A stretch of DNA of 45,690 nucleotides from NCBI GenBank assembly GCA_944326255.1, contig CALVDG010000018.1:1-45690 (forward strand), read 5' to 3'. This DNA is from an uncultured Bacteroidales bacterium (GTDB lineage Bacteria; Bacteroidota; Bacteroidia; Bacteroidales; UBA932). The notes under the pieces are model-generated. The model was not told where the DNA came from. It saw only the letters and a program-made list of their open reading frames with translations, and searched no databases. The translations under genes were made by a program, and so were the position numbers. This document shows positions 26,721 to 36,175 of the stretch, piece by piece (position 1 is the first letter of the stretch; each line of letters opens with the position of its first letter).

Positions 26721-28811
26721 TTATTTTGAATTGATTATACTGAATGATACAGGCGCGGTCTCCACAGCCACTGAGCCGGAGCCGTCATACTGCAGTCCGA
26801 ACGGCAGGTCGAATACTTTGCGCACCGGTTCGGAAGACTTGTTCAGGGCCACGAGCACATATTCGCCCATATAGACCCGCATATAGGCCAGGTAATCCTT
26901 CTCAGCGGACAGCAGGTACCAGTCGCCGTAAAGCAGCGGCATACTTGAGGAGCGTTCCGCCGTAAGGGCCCGGACCGTGTCAAATACACCGGCCTCGTGC
27001 CTGTTGCGCGGCTCGAACTGAGCCCAGCGGCGGTTGTCCGGATCATTGCCTCCGGGCTGTCCCCATTCGTCACCGGTATAGATGACAGGTATGCCGGGCA
27101 GGGTCATGTTCATGGCGTGCAGCATGGCCAGCTTGCGGTAGGCCACAGTATCGCTCACGCCTATCTCGCGTTTCCAGCCGGCGGCCTTGTAGTCCTCGCC
27201 GGGAATCAGGTCACCGCCCACTATGGACACGTAACGGGCCCGGTCATGGTTGCCGGAGATGATGCCCATCAGGTTGTGATAGCCGTAGGTATGCAGGCTG
27301 GCGTCTATCGTTCCGGCCAGGTCGGTGAATGAGCCTTCGGGCGTGGATGTAGCCTGGATATAGGTATCGTAGATATTGAAGTCAAACTGACAGTCCAGCA
27401 TACCGGTGCGGACATAGGACGAGATGAGCTCAGGCGAGCCGTAGGTCTCCCCTATCTGGAACACGCTGCGGTCCGGCACCCTCTCCAGCAGCTTGCGGGT
27501 CAGTTTGCGCCAGTACACCTCGGGGATGTGCTTCGTGGCGTCGTGACGGAATCCGTCCAGCTCGTATTCCTGCATCCAGAATACGGCCGAGTCGGTCATC
27601 GGCTCATTGACATCCTCCCTCTCCAGGTCCAGCGTCGGGATATGTTTGTCAAACCATGTGGTCAGACGGAACTCGTCCCAGAGTTCCAGATTGGGCCTGC
27701 CGTCCGGGGTGAATTCCGGGGTCTTCCAGTCCGGATGGGCCTGCAGGAGCGGGCTCTCCACGTGCAGGTGATTGGCCACATAGTCCAGGATGATGTTCTT
27801 GTCATCCCCGTGTACGTCGGATATCAGGCCGCGCAGTTCTTCAGGTGTACCATAGCGCGGGTCCAGCCTGGTCATATACACCGGCCAGTAACCGTGATAG
27901 CCGGTAAAGCGGGTATAGGGATCCTTGTTGAGTCCCCAGACGGTATAGGGGTTCTGTGTTATCGGGGATATCCACAGGGTATTCACCCCGAGTGTATCGA
28001 AATACCCCCCGCGCAGCTTCGCATCTATGCCGGCCAGGTCGCCGCCGTAATAATCGGCCTCGGGCAGCACGTCCGGACGGTTGGCCTTCCAGTCATTGGC
28101 GGTGTTGCCGTTGACGAAGCGGTCTACCATTATCTGGTACATAATCCAGGCCTGGCGGTCAGTCCTTTCCAGTTCCGAAGCCGCAGCCATCACTCTCCCG
28201 TAGCGCACGGGCACGAGGATATCGCTTCCGGCCCCCTCGGCATTGTAGGTATAGATACGGATATAGGAGCGTTCCATATCCTCCGCATTGTCCGGGATAT
28301 GCACGGTGAACTCACCGTTCTTGCGGTATGACATGAAGTTGTGGTCCAGAAGGGTGTTCTGCCACAGGACCAGATAACCGGCCGGAGAGTTCTCGGCCCT
28401 GACGGTAAACTCGCGTCCTCCCATATTGCTGCCGACAGTGGCTATTGACGGCACCGCCTCACCCGCCGGAGTCTTCCGCTTCAGCACGATCACTCCGCAC
28501 CCGTCCCCGGAAGTCACCTTGACGGCGGACACACTGCGCGAGTCAGGTCCGGCAATCACCAGCACCGTATCCATATCCTCCCTGGAGACCGGGACTATGG
28601 TATAATCCTCACTGCTCACAGCATCCACCTTCTCTATCCTGGGGAAATAATCCCTGACTATCAGCAGAGTGGTGTCACCTGAAATCAGACAGGGCATGGC
28701 CGGAGCCGATTCCTCGTTGAAAAACGGAGCGTCCTCCACACTGTAGGAACATGAGACAGCAGCAGACAACATGACTGCAACTGCTGTAAAATATTTAATC
28801 CTAAACTTCAT
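26721..28811 (-). CDS. GH13 amylase lipoprotein, probable surface enzyme (SusG-like role)
   Basis: A 696-residue lipoprotein (Cys21 in AAVSC, followed by SYSVED, whose acid residues fit a surface-export signal). About 190 residues of beta-rich sequence come before the barrel and could be one or two Ig-like or starch-binding domains. Catalytic motifs are complete: DYVANH, nucleophile Asp424 in GFRHDATKH, acid Glu455 in QIGETYG, and Asp523 in SGNHDRAR. It is the best candidate for the surface amylase that starts starch attack, although its layout differs from SusG. Start: ATG at 28811, directly after a strong hairpin and T run; an upstream ATG at 28880 would run the gene through the hairpin and lacks a signal peptide. 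Confidence 0.91.
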   Translation of the reverse strand: MKFRIKYFTAVAVMLSAAVSCSYSVEDAPFFNEESAPAMPCLISGDTTLLIVRDYFPRIEKVDAVSSEDYTIVPVSREDMDTVLVIAGPDSRSVSAVKVTSGDGCGVIVLKRKTPAGEAVPSIATVGSNMGGREFTVRAENSPAGYLVLWQNTLLDHNFMSYRKNGEFTVHIPDNAEDMERSYIRIYTYNAEGAGSDILVPVRYGRVMAAASELERTDRQAWIMYQIMVDRFVNGNTANDWKANRPDVLPEADYYGGDLAGIDAKLRGGYFDTLGVNTLWISPITQNPYTVWGLNKDPYTRFTGYHGYWPVYMTRLDPRYGTPEELRGLISDVHGDDKNIILDYVANHLHVESPLLQAHPDWKTPEFTPDGRPNLELWDEFRLTTWFDKHIPTLDLEREDVNEPMTDSAVFWMQEYELDGFRHDATKHIPEVYWRKLTRKLLERVPDRSVFQIGETYGSPELISSYVRTGMLDCQFDFNIYDTYIQATSTPEGSFTDLAGTIDASLHTYGYHNLMGIISGNHDRARYVSIVGGDLIPGEDYKAAGWKREIGVSDTVAYRKLAMLHAMNMTLPGIPVIYTGDEWGQPGGNDPDNRRWAQFEPRNRHEAGVFDTVRALTAERSSSMPLLYGDWYLLSAEKDYLAYMRVYMGEYVLVALNKSSEPVRKVFDLPFGLQYDGSGSVAVETAPVSFSIINSK

Positions 28812-28824
28812 GACTGTTGGTTTT

Positions 28825-28873
28825 AAAAAAGAGGGTGACCCAAAAGGAGAAATTTCCCTTTTGGGTCGGCCTC
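28825..28873 (-). terminator. Intrinsic terminator or attenuator inside the sus-like operon
   Basis: On the minus strand, GACCCAAAAGG (28867-28857) pairs with CCTTTTGGGTC (28847-28837) around a 9-base loop. The stem may be extended by GAGG/CCTC, and a run of six T follows (28830-28825). It lies 20 bases after the stop of the SusE-like gene and 14 bases before the ATG of the first GH13 gene, so it should reduce transcription of the three enzyme genes relative to the binding-protein genes. Confidence 0.8.
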
Positions 28874-28892
28874 TAGACAAATTCAGGGAATA

Positions 28893-30011
28893 TTATTCTA
28901 CCGATGTTCCGTAATCCTCCGCACTGAGTCTCATTGCAGGTCCATCCCAGTCATTGATATCCAGATAGATGCGGTAATTGCCCGGATCCTCTATCTTCAA
29001 ATTGACACTGGAGTTGAGTTCCAGTTCATCAACCGTACCTCCCCAGCTTGTCGTCCAGGCTCCGTCAAGTCTGAATTTGAACTCGGTCGCAGCCTCAATC
29101 TCGACATCAGCATAGAATACACCGTCGGTATAATTCTGCGTCATCACCACATCCGTATTCCAGTCACCGTCGATTCCGACAATTCCGACCTGGCTGAAAG
29201 ATGCATTCATTGTCAACACCTTAGTGGATTTTGCAAATGTAAAATTGTAGTATCTGACACTTCTGTAGTTCGTTATATTCTCACCAGGACTGACAAGTGT
29301 CAGGGATGCAGGGTCCGGTTCTGTAACTGTAAGGTCAGAGCCGAAGGTTTCCTCGTTAATCCATTCAGGAGCAGTAGTAATCTTAAACTCAGCCTTTGCG
29401 AAGTCTTCTCCGAAATCCACAACTCCCTCATAGGTATCACCGTCCTCCTCATAGCAGAAAAGGAATGTAGAAGTAAAGTCCCATGCACCTCTTGCGCCGG
29501 GCACATATATGCGCTCATAGGTCTTCTCAGCATTATATGGAGTAACTGTAGTACTCCTTACATTGGAGTACAGGGGATCCACTTCGATGCTCAGACCGTC
29601 TCCTCTCATCTGGGCACCGATTCTGAAATACACAGTGACCGGCTTGTCAGGAGCGCAGGCAAGCGAGACCAGAGCATTGTTGAGAGCATTGTCCTCTACG
29701 AATATTGAATCAGCATTGTCAATATTGTCCACCGCCTTGGCATTGGCAAAACTCTCGTCAAGAGCGGCATAGAGAGTATAGCGCACGGCCACCGGCATTC
29801 CGAAATCCGCGCGTGAAAACCTCAGCATACCCAGAGTCAAGCTGTCCTCTACGAGTACATAACTTGATTCGGGAGCGGCTATCTCCTCCAGCACCGGAGC
29901 GACTGCCTTATCAGGATAGTAGACAGTCTTCTCCTTTTCAACGCAGGCCACCGTCAGAAGCACCGACATCATGGCTGCCGAAAATATTGTGAAAATCTTT
30001 TTCATATTCAT
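28893..30011 (-). CDS. SusE-like outer-membrane starch-binding lipoprotein
   Basis: A 372-residue lipoprotein (Cys23 in LTVAC, followed by VEKEK) in the place of susE. The length is close to that of SusE of B. thetaiotaomicron (387). The first part (about 35-150) has the look of the SusE N-terminal Ig-like domain (APVL, LTLGMLRFSRADFG, YTLYAALDESF). The C-terminal part (about 165-370) contains two beta modules with GAWDF and DGAWTTSWGG, aromatic-rich loops that resemble starch-binding modules. It would hold starch at the cell surface. There is only one such gene here, where the classic sus locus has susE and susF. It follows susD by 19 bases and is followed by a terminator-like hairpin. The start may also be the ATG at 30005. 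Confidence 0.83.
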   Translation of the reverse strand: MNMKKIFTIFSAAMMSVLLTVACVEKEKTVYYPDKAVAPVLEEIAAPESSYVLVEDSLTLGMLRFSRADFGMPVAVRYTLYAALDESFANAKAVDNIDNADSIFVEDNALNNALVSLACAPDKPVTVYFRIGAQMRGDGLSIEVDPLYSNVRSTTVTPYNAEKTYERIYVPGARGAWDFTSTFLFCYEEDGDTYEGVVDFGEDFAKAEFKITTAPEWINEETFGSDLTVTEPDPASLTLVSPGENITNYRSVRYYNFTFAKSTKVLTMNASFSQVGIVGIDGDWNTDVVMTQNYTDGVFYADVEIEAATEFKFRLDGAWTTSWGGTVDELELNSSVNLKIEDPGNYRIYLDINDWDGPAMRLSAEDYGTSVE

Positions 30012-30030
30012 TGTCCTTTAATTTTGACTA

Positions 30031-31653
30031 TTAATATCCCGGATTCTGATCCAGTTTGTCGTTGGAGTTAATCTCTGTGGAAGGGATAGGATAGAGATTG
30101 CGGTGCTCCTCAACGGCACTGCCGGCAAAAGTATCACCTTTCCAGTCCCATACATACTCGTCGGTTGTGAACAGACCGAAACGGATCAGGTCCTGACGGC
30201 GCATACACTCCCAGTAGAGCTCACGGCCACGCTCGTCGATGATATCCCTCTCGGTTATCTCACCGGCACCCGAATAAGGTTCCAGACCGGCTCTCTCGCG
30301 CACGGCGTTGATGGATGCCAGACCGTCTGACAGGATACCGCCGTTACGGAACTGAGCCTCTGTCAGCATCAGATATGCGTCGGCCGCCCTGAATACAGGC
30401 AGGTCTGTATCGGGGAATGTGAGGGTGGCAGGTGTTCCGTCTGACCTGAGATTGGTGTATTTCTTCGTACACCAGCCGTAAGTGAACAATGTCATGTCCT
30501 CTATGCTTCGTGTATGCGGATCTATATCCTTGTCATTGAACTCGGCTCCGTCAGTAAAGAGGAATCTGGAATCGGCATCCTCATCGAACAGGTCGAGGAA
30601 CTGAGGAGTGACCACGAGTCCGCCCCAACCGTCATCCACACCGAGAGCCGAACTCCAGTTGGGAGCACCGGAAGGCACGGAGCCTTTGATCAGGAATGTG
30701 GTGATACCGTAAGACTGGATATTGGTACCGTCACTCTGCACGGCGAAGATAATCTCGTTGGACAGGTGGTTGTCCGCACGGAAATTGGACTGGTAATCTG
30801 CGGGAAGTGTAGAATACGACTCAACTATCGTCTTGCTTTCCTCAGCGCACTCGACCCACGCGCTTATGACAGGACGGCCCTGAGGATCATCAGAGGTGAA
30901 GACCTCTGCATTGAGATAGAGCTTGGCCAGAAGCATGGTTGCGAACTCACGGCTGCATCGGCCGTACTCTGTGGCGGAGGCAGGACGCAGTCCCTCGCGG
31001 AATCCGTTCTCACCGGCTATCTCATTCACCAGCCACTCGTAAAGGTCATAGCGGAGAATCTGGTCAGGACCGGTGGCTCCCACTGAATTGGCCTCGGTAG
31101 CAAACGGTACGTTACCGAACAGGTCTATGGCATGGTAGTAAGCCAACGCTCTGACAGCCCTGGCCTGGGCCACCATATAGTCCATCTCCTCACCCTTGAG
31201 GCTGTCCGCTGCGGAAGCCGCCCTGCGGATAAACTCATTGCACTGACCTATCGTAAAATACATACGGGAGAACACCGCTGCCACAAAGATATCGGAAGTC
31301 GTCCACCGCATAGGATGCAAGTCTCTGATAGTAGCGTCGTTCCAGCATGTACTGGCCTCGTCCGTCGGCAGTTCCTGCAGACAGAACAGAGCCCTCATGT
31401 ACTGGCCGTAGCCACCGTCCACTCCGCTGATGTCGGCCTCCCCGCCCGGACCTTCGGAAGAACTTACTGCCAGAGAACTGTAACACTTGGCCAGCAACTG
31501 CTGATAAGCCTCTATACTGTTGAGCACATCCTCGGGAAGAGTGATATTGGGGTCGATGGGAGTGACATCCAGGTCATTGACACAGGATGTGGTGGAGAAA
31601 GTCATTGCCACCGCCATCACCGCTGAAACTATGATTGTTGTAATTCTTTTCAT
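30031..31653 (-). CDS. susD: SusD-like starch-binding lipoprotein
   Basis: A 540-residue RagB/SusD family lipoprotein (Cys24 in TTSC, followed by VNDLDVTP). It has the helix-rich body with TPR-like helices: AYQQLLAKCYSSLA, then RALAYYHAIDLFGNVPFAT, SREFATMLLAKLYLNAEVF, and the C-terminal RERAGLEPY and RDIIDERGRELYWECMRRQDLIRF-type region ending NPGY. SusD covers the SusC pore as a lid and delivers oligosaccharide. Glycan specificity is inferred from the GH13 and GH77 neighbours. It lies 22 bases after susC and 19 bases before the SusE-like gene. Confidence 0.95.
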   Translation of the reverse strand: MKRITTIIVSAVMAVAMTFSTTSCVNDLDVTPIDPNITLPEDVLNSIEAYQQLLAKCYSSLAVSSSEGPGGEADISGVDGGYGQYMRALFCLQELPTDEASTCWNDATIRDLHPMRWTTSDIFVAAVFSRMYFTIGQCNEFIRRAASAADSLKGEEMDYMVAQARAVRALAYYHAIDLFGNVPFATEANSVGATGPDQILRYDLYEWLVNEIAGENGFREGLRPASATEYGRCSREFATMLLAKLYLNAEVFTSDDPQGRPVISAWVECAEESKTIVESYSTLPADYQSNFRADNHLSNEIIFAVQSDGTNIQSYGITTFLIKGSVPSGAPNWSSALGVDDGWGGLVVTPQFLDLFDEDADSRFLFTDGAEFNDKDIDPHTRSIEDMTLFTYGWCTKKYTNLRSDGTPATLTFPDTDLPVFRAADAYLMLTEAQFRNGGILSDGLASINAVRERAGLEPYSGAGEITERDIIDERGRELYWECMRRQDLIRFGLFTTDEYVWDWKGDTFAGSAVEEHRNLYPIPSTEINSNDKLDQNPGY

Positions 31654-31675
31654 AATCAGTTTCCTTTAGATAAGA

Positions 31676-34654
31676 TTAGAAGTTGTATTTAAGACCTACG
31701 ATATAGGTGCGGGGACGGGGATAGATGTTGTTGTCTATACCGTTGAACACCTCCGGATCCATACCTGAATACTTGGTGAAAGTAGCGACATTCTGCACTG
31801 TTCCGAACAGTGTCAGGGCACCGCCCTTGTCGAAGTCGAACATATAGCTGAGGGTAATGCGGTCAATCTTGAAGAAAGAGCCGTCCTCCAGCCAGAAGTC
31901 TGAGAAATAAGCCGCCTGGTTGAATCCCCACGCCGGAGCACCGGCTATCATATTGCGGACAAAGTTGTTAGTCCACAGATCCGAGAGAAGCGAATTGGCC
32001 GAGGCGTTGTTGTTGTACACCATCTGACCGAGATTGCCGTGACCGGCTATAGACAGGGTCAGGTTCTTCCAGGAAAGGGAGGTATTGAAACCGAGAGTCC
32101 ACTTGGGTGCTGCCTGGCCGCTGAAATAACGGTCATCCGAGTTCACCACACCGTCTCCGTTGCGGTCTACATAGGCGTTGGGGATGGGATTGCCGTTCTC
32201 ATCGTATATCTGCTCGTACACATAGAAGGTGTTGGCAGGATAACCCACCATGTGCTTCTGGATGGTATTGGTCATACCTCCGCTGATGACGCCTGTATCC
32301 ACGCCCATATAACCGTCACCGTCATTGGTGGTCAGCTTGGTGATGCGGTTCTGGTTATAAGCGAAGTTGAAGCCCACTGTCCAGTTCCAGTCCTGAGTCT
32401 GTATGGGAATACCCGTAACCTCAAACTCAACTCCCTTGTTGACCAGATTTCCGATATTGGCGAAAAGGTAATTGGTCAGATTGGCTCCGGCAGCAATCGG
32501 AGTGAAGTTGAGCAGGTCAGTGGTGTTTCTGTAGTAGAAATCCACGGAACCGAACAGCCTGTCATCAAAGAAGCCGTAATCAACTCCTATGTTGTAGGTG
32601 GTGGTAGTCTCCCATTTCAGGTCAGCATTATAGCCTTCAGCCGTAATGGGGACAATTGGCACACCGCCGAACATATAGTAGCTGCCTATCAGGTTGGTCA
32701 TATAAGTCGGGATGGACTGATAGACTTCTCCGATATCCTGCTGGCCTGTCTGACCCCAGCTCAGGCGGAGCTTAAGGGCGGACACCGTCTTTGAGTTCTT
32801 CAGGAAGCTCTCACCCTTGATGTTCCAGCCCAGGGCCACCGAGGGGAAGAAACCCCACTTGTTGTTGGAGAAACGGGATGTACCGTCCCAGCGGACAGTG
32901 GCTGTCAGCATGTAGCGGTTATCGTAAGAGTAATTGGCACGGCCGAAGAACGAGATGAGGAAATACTCGCTCTTGGTATGTACATCCTTGTATATTACGG
33001 GAAGTCCTGTTTCATCATCCGGAATGATACTCCGCTCCACATCGTTGTATTCGGTATAGAAGTGCTGCCAGGAATAACCGGCCATCACACCGAAACTGTG
33101 CTTGTCTATCGTCTTGGAGTAGTCGGCGTAGGCCTCAAGAGTCATGTCCTGCCTGGTCTGGTCATAAGGACGGAACATACCGCGGCCGGCCTGAACCTGG
33201 TCCTGTTCAGTGCGTTCAGACCCTACGGGAGAGATTGCCTGTGCATCCGAATGCGAATAGTCCATACCCAGATTGAGGTTCAGACGTAAATCTTCCAGCC
33301 CATGTATCTTATAGTCAATCTGCGCGTTACCGATAAAACGGGAAGCCTTGGCCCTGTCATCGTACTGTTCCAGCAATGCTACAGGATTCTTTGTTGCCTG
33401 AGTATTGTAGGCAAACGTCCCGTCAGGCTGAGGAGTGCCCCACATGAAATAGCCGTCGGTACCGTGATCACTGTATATAAGCTGTGTGGGGTCATACTGT
33501 GCCGCCGCACCTATAGCTCCCGTCTCGGCGAAACGGTTATTCTGGAACATTCCCTTACCGTTGAGGGAGATGGTCAGACGGTCATCGAAAAAGGTAGGAG
33601 TCAGATTCAGGGAGACAGTACCTCTTTCCATGCCGGAGGTCTTCAGAGTACCTCTTTCATTGAGATAACCTCCGGATATACGGTAGGGCATATAACCGGC
33701 AGTGCCGAACTTGAAGTTACCCTGCAGTCCTATGTTGGCCTCATGGGTCATGCCGAGCTGGTAGATAGCCTTCTGCCAGTCCGTATCGGCATCACCCAGA
33801 GTCTGATATGCCGGAGAATCCTCACTGCCCGTATAGGCCAGCACGGCGGCCCTCATCTCCTCGGCGTTCATCACGTCCAGATACTTGTAATTGTGTGAGA
33901 GGGAGAAAGTATAGTCTGCACTGATCCTGGGCACAGCCGAGTCATACTTGCTGCCCTTCTTGGTAGTGATGATGATCACACCGTTCGATGCACGCGAACC
34001 GTAGATGGCGGTCGCCGAGGCATCCTTGAGCACAGTGAAAGACTCTATATCACTGGGGTTGATACTTGAAAGCTGATCGAACACACCGGTGATGCCTTCA
34101 TTGGTGATGGGCAGACCGTCAATGACGATCAGAGGAGAGTTCTCGGCATTCAAGGAGGAACCGCCGCGGATACGGATTGTGGAAGCAGAGCCGGGTGCAC
34201 CGTCTCCGTCCGTGATAACCACACCGGCTGATTTGCCTTTAAGCAGTTCCGCCGGAGAGGTGACGGCTCCCTTGTTGAGCTGGTCGGCGCGGACTGTGGA
34301 GACCGAACCGGTCAGGTCCTCTTTCTTGACCGTACCGTAACCGATAACCACCACCTCGTCCAGAAGCTCCGTATCCTCTTCCAGGACGATAACCGATACC
34401 TCAGAGGCCGGCACGGTCACTGTCTTGTAACCGAGCAGCCTGATTTCAATCATGGAGGAGGCCGACGGAACAGTCAGTTCAAAATAACCGTCCATGTCTG
34501 TCTCCGTACCGTTCAGCGTGCCCTGCTCCAGGACCGCTGCCCCGGCTATAGGGCCCAGCTCATCGACAACACGGCCTTTGACCGTATACTGCGCGAACGC
34601 GCTTGTCAGAGAGAGCAATGTAACCGAGATTAGCACTGTCATCAATCTTTTCAT
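31676..34654 (-). CDS. susC: SusC-like TonB-dependent outer-membrane transporter
   Basis: A 992-residue SusC/RagA family protein. The signal peptide ends SAFAQ; a carboxypeptidase-like (CarboxypepD_reg) domain follows (about 22-100), beginning YTVKGRVVDELGP, then the family box LDEVVVIGYGTVKKEDLTGS and the plug domain with RIRGGSSLNAENSPLIVIDG. The rest is a 22-strand barrel ending in GLKYNF with a terminal Phe. It moves maltooligosaccharides across the outer membrane using TonB energy. There is no STN signalling domain, so it is not coupled to an anti-sigma factor. It lies 44 bases after the permease gene with no clear promoter between them, and 22 bases before susD. Confidence 0.96.
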   Translation of the reverse strand: MKRLMTVLISVTLLSLTSAFAQYTVKGRVVDELGPIAGAAVLEQGTLNGTETDMDGYFELTVPSASSMIEIRLLGYKTVTVPASEVSVIVLEEDTELLDEVVVIGYGTVKKEDLTGSVSTVRADQLNKGAVTSPAELLKGKSAGVVITDGDGAPGSASTIRIRGGSSLNAENSPLIVIDGLPITNEGITGVFDQLSSINPSDIESFTVLKDASATAIYGSRASNGVIIITTKKGSKYDSAVPRISADYTFSLSHNYKYLDVMNAEEMRAAVLAYTGSEDSPAYQTLGDADTDWQKAIYQLGMTHEANIGLQGNFKFGTAGYMPYRISGGYLNERGTLKTSGMERGTVSLNLTPTFFDDRLTISLNGKGMFQNNRFAETGAIGAAAQYDPTQLIYSDHGTDGYFMWGTPQPDGTFAYNTQATKNPVALLEQYDDRAKASRFIGNAQIDYKIHGLEDLRLNLNLGMDYSHSDAQAISPVGSERTEQDQVQAGRGMFRPYDQTRQDMTLEAYADYSKTIDKHSFGVMAGYSWQHFYTEYNDVERSIIPDDETGLPVIYKDVHTKSEYFLISFFGRANYSYDNRYMLTATVRWDGTSRFSNNKWGFFPSVALGWNIKGESFLKNSKTVSALKLRLSWGQTGQQDIGEVYQSIPTYMTNLIGSYYMFGGVPIVPITAEGYNADLKWETTTTYNIGVDYGFFDDRLFGSVDFYYRNTTDLLNFTPIAAGANLTNYLFANIGNLVNKGVEFEVTGIPIQTQDWNWTVGFNFAYNQNRITKLTTNDGDGYMGVDTGVISGGMTNTIQKHMVGYPANTFYVYEQIYDENGNPIPNAYVDRNGDGVVNSDDRYFSGQAAPKWTLGFNTSLSWKNLTLSIAGHGNLGQMVYNNNASANSLLSDLWTNNFVRNMIAGAPAWGFNQAAYFSDFWLEDGSFFKIDRITLSYMFDFDKGGALTLFGTVQNVATFTKYSGMDPEVFNGIDNNIYPRPRTYIVGLKYNF

Positions 34655-34698
34655 ACGTTAAATATTTAATGGATTGGTAATAAATTATTTTGTAATGA

Positions 34699-36033
34699 TT
34701 ACTTTCTATTGCCGAAGAGGCGCAGCTGCACCGGGTCATCCTTGTCCTCCACGAACAGGACTGACAGCGCGGCTATCAGCAGACAGAGCCCCGAGAACAC
34801 CATCGCATATATGGTATGTCCGCCGTAAACATGCCTGACCAGCACTCCGCCGAGCAGACCGTTGCATACCTGCGGGATGGTGATGAAGAAGTTGAATATG
34901 CCCATGAACACACCCATCTTCTGCGCCGGAAGCGAACCGGCCAGGATTGAGTAAGGCATAGCCAGGATGCTGCCCCATGCTATACCCACACCTATCATGG
35001 ATATGACCAGCATATTGGGATTCTTGAAGATGAAGAAAGAGGCAAAACCGAGGGCTCCCAGCAGCAGAGAGAGGGAGTGAGTGGCCTTGCGGCCTATCCT
35101 GGCGGCTATCAGCGGGAGCAGGAAGGCATAGACTGCCGCCACTCCGTTGTAGACTCCCTGCAGGACTCCTACCCAGTCCCCGGCATCACCGTAAGCGGCC
35201 GAGGCGCGGTCCACAGTGCCGTAGCAGTGCTCGGCCACGGCCGGAGTCATGTACACCCACATGGAGAACAGTGCGAACCAGGAGAAGAACTGCACCACCC
35301 CGAGCTGCACCATAGTCCTGGGCATACGGCCGAAGTCCCTGAATATCTCCAGAAAACCACCGTCTTTTTTCTTCTCCGTCCCGGGCTCGGGAGGATACTC
35401 GGAAGTGCTGCACACTGTCCACAGCACGCATACGAGCAGCACAGCCGCTCCGATATAGAACGCAGCCCTGACATTGGGGGCCACACCGCCCTCAACCGCA
35501 GGAATATTGGACATACCGAACCAGTTGGTCAGTACAAAGGGCAGGACGGCTCCGACCACCGCTCCGATACCTATAAGGGATGTCTGCATGGAGAATCCCA
35601 ATGTGCGCTGCTCCGAGGGCAGTTTGTCCGCCACCAGAGCCCTGAAAGGCTCCATGGCCACATTGATGGAGGCATCCATGATCATCAGGATCCCGGCTCC
35701 TATCAGCAGCGGGGACATCAGGCCCGCAAGCGAAGGAGAATTGGGCATCAGGAACAGCATGAGGGAGGCCAGAATGGCTCCTGCCAGGAAATACGGACGC
35801 CGCCGTCCCAGCCTGCACCACGTACGGTCGCTGTAATGCCCGATGATGGGCTGGACTATCATGCCGGTGACAGGGGCTGCCAGCCAGAAATAAGACAGAT
35901 GCTCCACATCAGCGCCGAAAGACTGCAGGATACGGCTCACATTGGCATTCTGCAGGGCTAGACCGAACTGAATCCCGAGAAAACCGAAACTCATGTTGAA
36001 GATCTGCCAGAAAGTCATCTTTTTCTTTTCCAT
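34699..36033 (-). CDS. Inner-membrane maltodextrin/alpha-glucoside permease (MFS, SLC45-like)
   Basis: A 444-residue protein with about 12 membrane segments. It resembles the sucrose/maltose (SLC45, GPH-like) branch of the MFS: NMSFGFLGIQFGLALQNANVSRI in the first helix, PIIGHYSDRTWCRLGRRRPY in the loop after helix 2, and AMEPFRALVADKLP. These proteins take in disaccharides or maltooligosaccharides with protons. A related permease is common at the head of starch loci in Bacteroidota. It is the first gene of the leftward operon and leads into susC. The sugar is inferred from context. The start ATG at 36033 is about 25 bases after a -7-like sequence. Confidence 0.88.
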   Translation of the reverse strand: MEKKKMTFWQIFNMSFGFLGIQFGLALQNANVSRILQSFGADVEHLSYFWLAAPVTGMIVQPIIGHYSDRTWCRLGRRRPYFLAGAILASLMLFLMPNSPSLAGLMSPLLIGAGILMIMDASINVAMEPFRALVADKLPSEQRTLGFSMQTSLIGIGAVVGAVLPFVLTNWFGMSNIPAVEGGVAPNVRAAFYIGAAVLLVCVLWTVCSTSEYPPEPGTEKKKDGGFLEIFRDFGRMPRTMVQLGVVQFFSWFALFSMWVYMTPAVAEHCYGTVDRASAAYGDAGDWVGVLQGVYNGVAAVYAFLLPLIAARIGRKATHSLSLLLGALGFASFFIFKNPNMLVISMIGVGIAWGSILAMPYSILAGSLPAQKMGVFMGIFNFFITIPQVCNGLLGGVLVRHVYGGHTIYAMVFSGLCLLIAALSVLFVEDKDDPVQLRLFGNRK

Positions 36034-36057
36034 AATGACCGGTCAGTTTAAGTGATG

Positions 36058-36065
36058 TAAAATTA
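36058..36065 (-). promoter_or_regulatory. -7-like element of the sus-like operon
   Basis: The minus strand reads TAATTTTA (one mismatch from TAnnTTTG), 24 bases before the permease ATG. No TTTG is found about 19 bases upstream, which is what an activator-dependent promoter would look like. The LytTR-type repeats begin 33 bases further upstream. Confidence 0.4.
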
Positions 36066-36098
36066 CCACCGTATACCTTTTAATCATTATACTTTCCG

Positions 36099-36128
36099 AC
36101 AGACTGTAGAAAAAGACTGACGGACTGT
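36099..36128 (-). promoter_or_regulatory. Predicted LytTR operator (two 9-base direct repeats)
   Basis: On the minus strand ACAGTCCGT (36128-36120) and ACAGTCTGT (36107-36099) are direct repeats separated by exactly 12 bases. Each matches the described LytTR pattern [TA][AC][CA]GTTN[AG][TG] at eight of nine positions, and the 12-base gap is the described spacing. An 11-base repeat, GAC[AG]GACTGTA on the plus strand, contains each. The site is in the region between the sus-like operon and the LytTR regulator gene, just upstream of the operon's expected -33 region. Confidence 0.6.
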
Positions 36129-36159
36129 AACATTTTTTTAACAAACGGGATTTTAGTCT

Positions 36160-36167
36160 TAACTTTG
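36160..36167 (+). promoter_or_regulatory. -7 element of the response regulator gene
   Basis: TAACTTTG matches TAnnTTTG exactly; TTTA (36137-36140) stands at the -33 place with 19 bases between. The ATG at 36176 follows 8 bases later, so the mRNA leader would be nearly absent. Confidence 0.55.
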
Positions 36168-36175
36168 CCTCCGTT

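Noticed and set aside
36071..36092. GTATA-N12-TATAC inverted repeat upstream of the sus-like operon
   Set aside because: Five-base AT-rich arms are expected by chance here. The direct repeats beside it are a far better operator candidate.
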